Shown in pieces: positions 6,584 through 12,353 of a stretch of DNA of 12,353 bases. Both the position numbers and the translations under genes were made by a program. A model generated the notes under the pieces. It did not search any database and was not told where the DNA came from. It worked only from the letters and a program-made list of their open reading frames with translations. The stretch is from an uncultured Eubacteriales bacterium (GTDB lineage Bacteria; Bacillota; Clostridia; Christensenellales; Borkfalkiaceae): NCBI GenBank assembly GCA_905210545.1, contig CAJLXC010000041.1:1-12353 (forward strand). The letters run 5' to 3'. Every line of letters starts with the position of its first letter. Within the stretch, counting starts at the first letter, position 1.

Positions 6584-7832
6584 CGTTATGCCCTCCTATC
6601 ATTCCGTTCCGCTCGCGAGCGGTCGCTTTCTCTTCGAAACTGACGCCGCGAAGAAGCGCGTTCTTCCCGTATTTTTTCTTTACGCCGATTATCGCTTTCT
6701 GCAAGGCGTTCTCTTTATCGTCTTTTTCTTTATCGGCAAAAAGGTCGTATACGACGTAATCTTTGTGTATAAGGTTGTTAAGCCCCACGTTCACGCGGCG
6801 TATCTTATCCGTTTCTCCCGCAAATTTGTTAAAAAGCTTTTCAAAATACGGGAAAATTTTTTTATAAGAATCGGTATATACGGGAAGCTTGGTCGTTCCT
6901 CCTCTCGGGGCGAGCGTTCTGTCCGCAAAACCCAGAGAAAGCGAAACGGAATTCGTGACAAGCTCTTTGTCTATTATTTCGTAAATAAGACCTTCTGTCA
7001 TTTCTTTTATTATTACGAGCGCGTCTTTTTTAGAGTAATCGGAAAACAAAACCTGTCCGTTGGACAGCGACGCGGTTTTGGATTTATAAGCGTGCGCGTC
7101 TTTTATCGTGCAAGGCTCTATCCCCTTTGAATGATCTATAAGCAGCTCCGCGTTTACGCCGAACTCGCGGTACAGCGTTTCTTCGGGACAATGCGCCACG
7201 CCGTAAAGGTCGTATATGCCGTAACGCTTTAATCTCTCCGCTATGCCGGGACCTACGTTCCACACGTCGGTTATCGGTCTGTGCCGCCATATCGTTTTTT
7301 TGAACTCTTCCTCGTCGAGATAACCCATAAAATCCGCGGAATGCTTTGCGGTTATGTCGAGAGCGACCTTTGCGAGAAACATATTCGTTCCCACGCCTGC
7401 CGCCGCCCGGATACCCGTTTCTTTATAAACCGCGTTCACGAGAAGCCTTGCAAGTTCCGTTTCCGTTTTGCCGTAAAGCTTTACGTAGTCGGTAAGGTCT
7501 ATAAAGCACTCGTCTATAGAATATACGAGAATATCGTCGGGGCTTATGAATTTCAGATATACGGAATAAATCTGCAGGGATTTTTCCATATAAAGCTTCA
7601 TTCTGGGTTTAGCCGTTATATAACGCACGTTTTTGGGAATCTCGAAAACTCTGCAACGGTTTTTTACTCCCGCGGCTTTCATTGCGGGGCTTACGGCAAG
7701 ACAAATCGTGCCGCTCCCTCTGTCGGGATCGGCAACGACGAGATTTTCTTTAAAAGGATCGAGTCCGCGTTCCACGCATTCTACGGACGCAAAAAAACTC
7801 TTTAAGTCTATACAGCAATAAACCCTGCCCAT
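6570..7832 (-). CDS. Y-family DNA polymerase, UvrX/YqjW (DinB/UmuC-like) type
   Basis: Translesion DNA polymerase of 420 residues. The palm has the catalytic CIDLKSFFASVE (D9) and YSIDECFIDLT (D107, E108). The steric-gate/fingers region includes LAVSPAMKAAGVKNRCRVFEIP. A helix-hairpin-helix thumb contains VWNVGPGIAERLKRYGI, and a little-finger domain follows (about 250-360). A late YDLFAD segment could be a weak beta-clamp contact but does not match the usual QxxLF. The tail RNGMIGGHNGGE is typical of the YolD-associated branch, so the UvrX/YqjW type fits better than classical Pol IV. The ATG lies 6 bases after the stop of an upstream gene end. I see no ribosome site, so coupling is likely. 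SOS control is typical of the family, but no LexA box region is visible because the upstream DNA is cut by the junction. Confidence 0.92.
   Translation of the reverse strand: MGRVYCCIDLKSFFASVECVERGLDPFKENLVVADPDRGSGTICLAVSPAMKAAGVKNRCRVFEIPKNVRYITAKPRMKLYMEKSLQIYSVYLKFISPDDILVYSIDECFIDLTDYVKLYGKTETELARLLVNAVYKETGIRAAAGVGTNMFLAKVALDITAKHSADFMGYLDEEEFKKTIWRHRPITDVWNVGPGIAERLKRYGIYDLYGVAHCPEETLYREFGVNAELLIDHSKGIEPCTIKDAHAYKSKTASLSNGQVLFSDYSKKDALVIIKEMTEGLIYEIIDKELVTNSVSLSLGFADRTLAPRGGTTKLPVYTDSYKKIFPYFEKLFNKFAGETDKIRRVNVGLNNLIHKDYVVYDLFADKEKDDKENALQKAIIGVKKKYGKNALLRGVSFEEKATARERNGMIGGHNGGET
6591..6597 (-). promoter_or_regulatory. Strong ribosome binding site deciding the yolD-like GTG start
   Basis: AGGAGGG on the minus strand, 7 bases before GTG at 6583 and inside the end of the polymerase gene. 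This favours the GTG over the downstream ATG at 6568. Confidence 0.6.
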
Positions 7833-7838
7833 AACGCG

Positions 7839-7895
7839 TTATTTCACTATTCCCTTATAGGTATACCCCGCTTCTTCCACCGCGGCTTCTTCCAC
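7839..7895 (-). CDS. C-terminal fragment of an unknown upstream gene, perhaps heavy-metal-associated domain
   Basis: On the minus strand an open frame ends in residues AAVEEAGYTYKGIVK and a TAA 6 bases before the polymerase ATG. The spacing looks like a normal operon junction. AVEEAGY followed by a beta-strand is reminiscent of the last helix and strand of heavy-metal-associated (CopZ-like) domains, but 15-18 residues cannot prove it. The frame stays open further right, yet there it runs antisense to the binding-protein gene. The true gene is therefore taken to be cut at the junction around 7870-7895. Confidence 0.35.
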   Translation of the reverse strand: MEEAAVEEAGYTYKGIVK

Positions 7896-7899
7896 TGCT
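7870..7899. repeat. 15-bp unit in two near-identical copies at the join of parts A and B
   Basis: GCTTCTTCCAC occurs at 7870-7880 and again at 7885-7895, as two 15-base units differing mainly in their last bases. On the plus strand the units read ASSTA twice, typical of a serine/threonine/alanine linker behind a lipobox. On the minus strand they read VEEAA-type residues. The shared 11-mer could be the microhomology at which two unrelated sequences were joined. Confidence 0.8.
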
Positions 7900-8937
7900 G
7901 AGGGCGGCGACAACAAGATCGTCAAGGTCGCTCTGACCTGCGATACCGGCACGATCGATGATGAGAGCTTCAACCAGGCATGCTGGACTGCTGTTTCCAG
8001 CTACATGGGCGATGACTGCCAGTACTACATCCCCGAGGCTGACGCTTCCGATGAGGACCGCGAGACCATGATCCGTCAGGCTGTCAACGACGGCGCTGAT
8101 GTGATCGTCTGCGTCGGCTACCTGTACGGCGCTTCTCTGGCATGGGCTGCTGACCAGTATCCCGATGTCAAGTTCATCGCCATCGATGTGACTCAGGGCG
8201 ATATCGGCACCGACGCCATCCCCGCCAACTGCTACTGCATCACCTTCAAGGAGGAGCAGGCAGGCTATCTGGCAGGCTACGCCATTGCAAAGGACGGCAA
8301 GACCAAGCTGGGCTTCCTGGGCGGCATGGCTGTTCCCGCTGTTATCCGTTACGGTTACGGCTTCGTGCAGGGCGCTGACGCTGCTGCTCAGGAGCTGGGT
8401 ACCAACATCGACATCAACTACTTCTACGGCGGCCAGTTCTACGGCGATGCAAACATCACCTCCCGTATGGAGGGCTGGTACTCCAACGGCACTCAGGTCG
8501 TCTTCGCCTGCGGCGGCGGCATCTACACCTCCGCTGTTGAGGCTGCTCTGAAGAGCAACGGCTATGTCGTCGGCGTTGACGTTGACCAGAACTACATCGG
8601 TGTCAACGGCGTGGCAGACGGCTCCTTCGCTTACAACCCCTTCATCACCTCCGCTATGAAGGGCCTGACCGAGGCTGTCAACACCGCTCTGTCCGACATC
8701 GATGCAGGCGAGTGGGGCGACATCGCTGCTTCCAACGGCAACTTCGGTCTGGAGGACGGCGACTACGTCGGCCTGCCCACCGATGCTGACAGCTGGAACT
8801 TCGAGACCTTCACCACCGACGAGTACGAGGCTCTGAAGGAGAAGATCAAGAGCGGCGAGATCACTGTGGACAACAGCTCTGACGACAGCACCAAGCCCAC
8901 CGTCAGCGAGTTCACCACCGTCAACTACATCCAGTAA
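7885..8937 (+). CDS. nupN: BMP-family (basic membrane protein) nucleoside ABC transporter binding protein, 5' truncated
   Basis: Substrate-binding protein of a nucleoside-type ABC importer, normally a lipoprotein. The frame reads ASSTAEGGDNKIVKVALTCD, then the BMP fold: an IDDESFNQACWTAV helix, DGADVIVCVGYLYGASLAWAA, DVKFIAIDV, EEQAGYLAGYAIA, KLGFLGGMAVPAVIRYGYGFVQGA, VVFACGGGIYTSAVEAA and VVGVDVDQNYI. These are the usual binding-cleft landmarks. The first ATG in frame (8005) is internal to the first beta-alpha unit, so it is not the true start. Going upstream the frame stays open only to a TAG at 7858, without any start codon, signal peptide or lipobox cysteine. About 25-35 N-terminal residues are therefore missing and the gene is cut by the junction. 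It is followed by a strong terminator and then the nupO gene, matching the yufN-O-P-Q order. Confidence 0.92.
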   Translation, partial: ASSTAEGGDNKIVKVALTCDTGTIDDESFNQACWTAVSSYMGDDCQYYIPEADASDEDRETMIRQAVNDGADVIVCVGYLYGASLAWAADQYPDVKFIAIDVTQGDIGTDAIPANCYCITFKEEQAGYLAGYAIAKDGKTKLGFLGGMAVPAVIRYGYGFVQGADAAAQELGTNIDINYFYGGQFYGDANITSRMEGWYSNGTQVVFACGGGIYTSAVEAALKSNGYVVGVDVDQNYIGVNGVADGSFAYNPFITSAMKGLTEAVNTALSDIDAGEWGDIAASNGNFGLEDGDYVGLPTDADSWNFETFTTDEYEALKEKIKSGEITVDNSSDDSTKPTVSEFTTVNYIQ

Positions 8938-8951
8938 TCAGAAACTTCCCG

Positions 8952-8987
8952 GGCGGGACGCTTTGCAAAGGGCGTCCCGCCTTTTTT
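8952..8987 (+). terminator. Rho-independent terminator after the binding-protein gene
   Basis: GGCGGGACGC (8952-8961) pairs perfectly with GCGTCCCGCC (8972-8981), a 10-bp GC-rich stem, followed at once by TTTTTT. It lies 15 bases after the stop. It would let the abundant binding protein be expressed above, and separately from, the ATPase and permeases. Confidence 0.93.
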
Positions 8988-9049
8988 GTATGCTTTTTCA
9001 AGACGAGGAAGGAATGTTCGTCGAAATGTACAAAAGTAATACTTGTGAT

Positions 9050-9096
9050 ACAGCAAAACACTAAATTTTCAAAAAGAAGTGTGCAAAACAGCAAAA
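9050..9096 (+). repeat. Short direct repeat upstream of nupO
   Basis: ACAGCAAAA occurs at 9050-9058 and 9088-9096, 38 bases apart, just upstream of the -10 box. It may be a regulator site or chance in A-rich DNA. Nothing else is recognisable between the terminator and the promoter. Confidence 0.3.
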
Positions 9097-9108
9097 ATAC
9101 GGTATAAT
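9080..9108 (+). promoter_or_regulatory. Promoter of the nupO-P-Q genes
   Basis: A perfect -10 box TATAAT at 9103-9108, with a poor -35 (TGTGCA, 9080-9085) at 17-base spacing. The weak -35 suggests an activator-dependent or moderate promoter. Transcription would start near 9115 and leave a leader of about 45 bases before the TTG start. Confidence 0.6.
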
Positions 9109-9143
9109 GGGCATTACAATAGTATAAGTGTCGTTTGGACACG

Positions 9144-9150
9144 AAAGGAG
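9144..9150 (+). promoter_or_regulatory. Ribosome binding site deciding the nupO TTG start
   Basis: AAAGGAG lies 10 bases before TTG at 9161. An upstream in-frame GTG at 9128 precedes this site, and GTG at 9152 overlaps its edge, so neither could use it. Confidence 0.7.
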
Positions 9151-9160
9151 AGTGAGCAGA

Positions 9161-10699
9161 TTGGCAGAGGATTTTGTGATTGAGATGCTCCATATCACCA
9201 AGGAGTTCCCGGGCATCAAGGCAAACGACGACATTACCCTGCAGCTGCGCAAAGGTGAGGTCCATGCCCTGTTGGGCGAGAACGGCGCAGGCAAAAGCAC
9301 CCTGATGAGCGTGCTGTTCGGCCTGTATCAGCCGGAGGAGGGTAAGATCCTCAAAAACGGCAAGGAGGTCGCCATCCGCAACCCCAACGATGCAAATGCA
9401 CTGGGCATCGGTATGGTCCACCAGCACTTCAAGCTGGTGGAGTGCTTCAGCGTGCTGGACAACATCATTCTGGGTGTGGAGCCCAACAAGCTGGGCTTTT
9501 TGCAGAAGGCCGAGGCCCGCAAGAAGGTCGTGGCCCTGAGCGAGAAGTACGGTCTGCGTGTTGACCCCGATGCGCTCATCAGTGATATTTCGGTCGGTAT
9601 GCAGCAGCGCGTGGAGATTTTGAAGATGCTCTACCGCGACAATGAGATCCTCATCTTCGACGAACCCACCGCTGTGCTGACCCCGCAGGAGATCGACGAG
9701 CTGATGGAGATCATGCGCGGGTTCAAGAAGGAGGGCAAGTCCATCCTCTTCATCACCCACAAGCTCAACGAGATCATGGCGGTGGCAGACCGCTGCACTG
9801 TTCTGCGCAAGGGCAAGTATATGGGCACCGTGGACATCAAGGACACCACCAAGGAAGAGCTTTCCCGCATGATGGTCGGCCGTGACGTCCAGCTTCAGGT
9901 CGATAAAAAGCCCGCTCACCCGGGCGATGTCGTGCTGGACGTGGAGGATGTCACCATCCACAACGACCAGCGCAAGAAGGACTCCGTCAAGGACGTCACC
10001 TTCCAGGTCCACGCAGGCGAGATCGTCTGTCTGGCGGGCATCGAGGGCAACGGCCAGACCGAGCTCGTCTATGGCCTCACCGGCCTCGAAAAACTGTCGG
10101 GCGGCAAGATCACGCTGGACGGCAAGGACATCACCCGCGAGAGCATCCGCCAGCGCTCGAAGGACGGCATGAGCCACATCCCCGAAGACCGCCACAAGCA
10201 CGGTCTGGTGCTGGATTACAGCCTCGAGAACAACATGGTGCTCCAGCGCTACTGGCAGCCCGAGTTCCAGAAGGGCGGCTTCATCCAGTCCGATAAAGTC
10301 CGCGAGTACTCCGATAAGCTGATCGCTCAGTACGACGTCCGCAGCGGTCAGGGCAGCTCCACCATCGTGCGCAGCATGTCCGGCGGCAACCAGCAGAAGG
10401 CCATCATCGCCCGTGAGATCGACAAAGACCCCAAGCTGCTGGTGGCTGTTCAGCCCACCCGCGGCCTGGATGTCGGCGCGATCGAATACATCCACCGCCA
10501 GATCGTCGCCGAGCGCGACAAGGGCAAAGCTGTCCTGCTGGTCAGCCTCGAGCTGGATGAGGTCATGAACCTGTCCGACCGCATCCTCGTCATGTACGAG
10601 GGCGAGATCGTGGGCGAGTTCGACCCCAAGACCACCACTGTGCAGGAGCTGGGCCTCTACATGGCCGGCGCACGCAAGCAGGGAAAGGAGAGCAAATAA
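9161..10699 (+). CDS. nupO: Nucleoside ABC transporter ATP-binding protein (two fused ATPase domains)
   Basis: Cytoplasmic ATPase of a BMP/NupNOPQ-type importer, 512 residues from the TTG start. Domain 1 has Walker A GENGAGKST (39-47), Q-loop HQHF (88), signature SVGMQQR (144-150), Walker B LIFDEP (164-169) and switch histidine in FITHKL. Domain 2 has a degenerate Walker A GIEGNGQTE (293-301), signature MSGGNQQK (406-413) and Walker B LLVAVQPTRGLD (426-437), where glutamine replaces the catalytic glutamate. Domain 2 therefore probably binds but does not hydrolyse ATP well, as is usual in the sugar/nucleoside double-ATPase family. The ribose importer ATPase RbsA is built alike. The BMP gene upstream and YufP-like permease downstream point to nucleosides. 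The next gene starts directly after the stop. Confidence 0.94.
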   Translation: MAEDFVIEMLHITKEFPGIKANDDITLQLRKGEVHALLGENGAGKSTLMSVLFGLYQPEEGKILKNGKEVAIRNPNDANALGIGMVHQHFKLVECFSVLDNIILGVEPNKLGFLQKAEARKKVVALSEKYGLRVDPDALISDISVGMQQRVEILKMLYRDNEILIFDEPTAVLTPQEIDELMEIMRGFKKEGKSILFITHKLNEIMAVADRCTVLRKGKYMGTVDIKDTTKEELSRMMVGRDVQLQVDKKPAHPGDVVLDVEDVTIHNDQRKKDSVKDVTFQVHAGEIVCLAGIEGNGQTELVYGLTGLEKLSGGKITLDGKDITRESIRQRSKDGMSHIPEDRHKHGLVLDYSLENNMVLQRYWQPEFQKGGFIQSDKVREYSDKLIAQYDVRSGQGSSTIVRSMSGGNQQKAIIAREIDKDPKLLVAVQPTRGLDVGAIEYIHRQIVAERDKGKAVLLVSLELDEVMNLSDRILVMYEGEIVGEFDPKTTTVQELGLYMAGARKQGKESK

Positions 10700-11866
10700 A
10701 TGAACAAGAAAAAACTTTCCCACAGCAACCTTAACAGCTCCATCACCAGTGTGCTGGCCGCGCTGCTGTGCATCGTCATCGGCATGGCTGTGGGCTTCCT
10801 CGTGCTGCTGGCCATCAACCCGGCCCATGCATGGGGCGACGGCTTTGTCCGCATCATTAAGGGCGGCTTCCATGACGCCCCCTACGGCGTCGGCAAGGAG
10901 CTGGCCAACGCAGCACCCCTCATCATGACCGGTCTGTCCGTGGCCTTCGCCTTCAAGACCGGCCTGTTCAACATCGGTGCTGCCGGTCAGTACACGCTGG
11001 GCGCTTACGGCGCACTCTACTGTGCCATCATGCTCAAGATGCCCTGGTATGTCTGCCTGATCGTCGCCACCATCCTCGGCGGCATCTGGGGCGCTATCCC
11101 CGGCTTCTTCAAGGCTTACTTCAACATCAACGAGGTCATCACCTCCATCATGTTCAACTGGATCGGCCTGTATCTGGTCAATGAGCTTATCTACCAGAAC
11201 GGCACCGGCCCCATGTACGACGTGCGCAACACCCGTACCTTGAACCTGAGCAAGAACGCTGAGTACGCCCAGTCCATCATCCCGGACTTCGGCCTGAACA
11301 AGATGTTCCAGACCAACAGCACCACCATTGCGATCTTCCTCGCTGCGGCAGTCGCCATTCTGATTTGGGTCATCCTGAACAAGACCACCTTTGGCTATGA
11401 GCTGAAGGCCGTCGGCCTGAACAAGAGCGCCGCCCGCTACGCCGGCATCAACGAGAAGAAGAACATCATCCTCTCCATGGCTATTGCAGGCGCTCTGGCA
11501 GGCTTCGGCGCCGGACTCTACTACCTGTCCAATGTCTCTCAGTGGAACCCGCTGAACTCCACCAGCCTGCCGACCATGGGCTTCAACGGCATCTCTGTGG
11601 CCCTGCTGGCAAGCTCCAACCCCATCGGCACCATCTTCTCCGCGATCTTCATCTCTCACATCTCGGTTGGCGGCTCTTTCCTGTCCACCAAGTATTACCC
11701 CACCGAGATCTCCGACCTGATCAGCGGTATCATCATCTACCTGTGCGCATTCTCCATGCTGTTCCGTGGCAAGATCCACTCCATGCTGTTCAAGAATGCG
11801 GACAAGACCAACGTGAATGCAGAGCCTGCCCCTGCTAAGACCGAAACCAAGAAGGAGGGCAAGTGA
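10700..11866 (+). CDS. nupP: Nucleoside ABC transporter permease, first subunit
   Basis: Integral membrane protein of 388 residues, of the branched-chain amino acid/ribose-type permease superfamily (YufP/NupP). Hydrophobic segments are seen at about 17-40, 70-85, 95-112, 117-135, 148-163, 210-228, 255-275, 295-330 and 338-352. Landmarks are FKTGLFNIGAAGQYTLGAYGA, the helix NEVITSIMFNWIGLYLVNE, and the cytoplasmic loop ELKAVGLNKSAARYAGI that contacts the ATPase. The C-terminal tail is charged and alanine/proline/lysine rich. The ATG follows the nupO stop with no gap, and AAAGGAG lies inside the end of nupO. It pairs with the next permease to form the heterodimeric channel. Confidence 0.93.
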   Translation: MNKKKLSHSNLNSSITSVLAALLCIVIGMAVGFLVLLAINPAHAWGDGFVRIIKGGFHDAPYGVGKELANAAPLIMTGLSVAFAFKTGLFNIGAAGQYTLGAYGALYCAIMLKMPWYVCLIVATILGGIWGAIPGFFKAYFNINEVITSIMFNWIGLYLVNELIYQNGTGPMYDVRNTRTLNLSKNAEYAQSIIPDFGLNKMFQTNSTTIAIFLAAAVAILIWVILNKTTFGYELKAVGLNKSAARYAGINEKKNIILSMAIAGALAGFGAGLYYLSNVSQWNPLNSTSLPTMGFNGISVALLASSNPIGTIFSAIFISHISVGGSFLSTKYYPTEISDLISGIIIYLCAFSMLFRGKIHSMLFKNADKTNVNAEPAPAKTETKKEGK

Positions 11867-11867
11867 T

Positions 11868-12353
11868 ATGCTGCTTCTCATCAAGTATACTCTGCTGTAT
11901 GGCATCGTGCTGATGCTGGTCGCTCTGGGCGGTATGTTCAGTGAGCACTCCGGCATCATCAACATCGCACTGGAAGGCATCATGGTCATCGGCGGTGTGG
12001 CGGGTGTCCTCACCCTCACCATGCTGCCCGCGGACCTGCCGGCGTTCACGCGACAGCAGTCCATCAACTTCAACCGCATCCCCTCCTTCTCCGAGCCCCC
12101 CTCGCTGCCCATGCGCCCGCCGCAGTTCTCCTTCGACACATCTGCGCGATCCGGACTGCCCGCGCCGCCCGCGCACCTGCCCACGTACACGGCCTTCACG
12201 CCCTCGGCGCTGTACGCGAACAATGCGTGCATCCAGTACTCGTTCTCGCTGGACATCATGGGCGTGTCCGTCATCGGAGATGAGGATCCCCACACGCCCA
12301 AGGAGTGTCTGCCTCTCTACCTCCCGCAGATCCGACTCATCCTCCCGTCCCTC
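11868..12353 (+). CDS. nupQ: Nucleoside ABC transporter permease, second subunit: N-terminal part, running into foreign sequence
   Basis: The first ~55 residues are clearly the YufQ/NupQ-type permease: MLLLIKYTLLYGIVLMLVAL as membrane helix 1, then GGMFSEHSGIINIALEGIMVIGG, the family hallmark, and the start of helix 2-3. The ATG lies one base after the nupP stop. Around 12027-12050 the reading changes to a proline/serine-rich, non-membrane sequence (SEPPSLPMRPPQFSF, SARSGLPAPPAHLP). This does not resemble any permease, although the frame stays open to the window edge (162 codons). Real nupQ products are about 300+ residues with many more helices. I read this as a cut gene joined by chance in frame to unrelated DNA, not as a true fusion. 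Confidence 0.75.
   Translation, partial: MLLLIKYTLLYGIVLMLVALGGMFSEHSGIINIALEGIMVIGGVAGVLTLTMLPADLPAFTRQQSINFNRIPSFSEPPSLPMRPPQFSFDTSARSGLPAPPAHLPTYTAFTPSALYANNACIQYSFSLDIMGVSVIGDEDPHTPKECLPLYLPQIRLILPSL
12050..12353 (+). other. GC-rich segment of unknown origin with a proline/serine-rich open frame
   Basis: From about 12050 the codon use changes to GCG, TCG, ACG, CCG and CGA, which are uncommon in the preceding transporter genes. The frame in register with nupQ keeps a very high proportion of G or C at third positions, so it is probably a true coding frame. The product begins as a disordered proline/serine-rich stretch. It ends in a more ordered part (CIQYSFSLDIMGVSVIGDED, then CLPLYLPQIRLILPSL). 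I do not recognise the family. The composition could fit a eukaryotic or high-GC bacterial source; this is only an impression. Confidence 0.4.

Noticed and set aside
9128..9160. An upstream GTG start for nupO that adds 11 residues
   Set aside because: The ribosome site AAAGGAG (9144-9150) lies downstream of that GTG, and the added residues would be translated from the leader. TTG at 9161 has proper spacing.
8921..12301. A very long open frame (about 1100 codons) on the minus strand across the transporter genes
   Set aside because: It lies antisense to nupO, nupP and nupQ, which have clear motifs, start sites and spacing. Its product is low-complexity, rich in H, D, Q, A and V. Long antisense frames are expected opposite GC-rich genes with few C/T-starting stop complements.
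11868..12353. A genuine fusion of a permease N-terminus with a proline-rich domain, as a novel system
   Set aside because: The change occurs inside the transmembrane core, would leave a non-functional permease, and coincides with a codon-use shift. A join artefact is simpler.

Overview
The window looks like a joined (chimeric) sequence made of three parts with different base composition and codon use. It does not read as one continuous chromosome. Part A (about 1-7880) carries eleven genes or gene ends, all on the minus strand, of moderate GC. They are typical of a Clostridia/Bacillota genome: a SigH-type sigma factor, RNase Mini-III, DnaX-YbaB-RecR, and a YolD/Y-family polymerase pair. Part B (about 7885-12030) carries four genes on the plus strand with higher GC and a strong GGC/CTG/AAG/CAG codon preference. 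This resembles gut Ruminococcaceae such as Faecalibacterium, though that assignment is inference. Part C (about 12030-12353) is GC-rich with GCG/TCG/ACG-heavy codons. It holds a proline/serine-rich reading frame that I do not recognise and that could be non-bacterial.

Part A, in transcription order (right to left): the last codons of an unknown gene, a Y-family DNA polymerase, a YolD-like partner, maf and a terminator. Then come mrnC, rlmB, sigH, dnaX, ybaB, recR and gpsA, with a possible terminator hairpin at the left edge. Gaps are tiny or negative within each group (TAATG at yolD-like/maf, ATGA at mrnC/rlmB, TAA-ATG at sigH/dnaX), so two long operons are likely. The first covers translesion synthesis and nucleotide-pool cleaning. 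The second is a housekeeping string for rRNA processing and modification, a stationary-phase/sporulation sigma factor, the replication clamp loader, recombination repair and phospholipid precursor synthesis.

Part B is a nucleoside-type ABC importer in the order of Bacillus subtilis yufNOPQ (nupNOPQ): a BMP-family binding lipoprotein whose signal peptide is missing, a strong terminator, a promoter, a double-domain ATPase, permease 1, and the first ~55 codons of permease 2. The binding protein is cut at its 5' end exactly where part A meets part B. Permease 2 loses family similarity where part B meets part C.

No gene-free stretch exceeds 300 bases. The largest gaps are 1-133, 5546-5702 and 8938-9160, described below. 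I saw no tRNA, rRNA, CRISPR array or insertion sequence, and I do not see a convincing new biological system. The most useful observation is the two junctions, which should be checked before any gene-neighbourhood conclusion is drawn across them.
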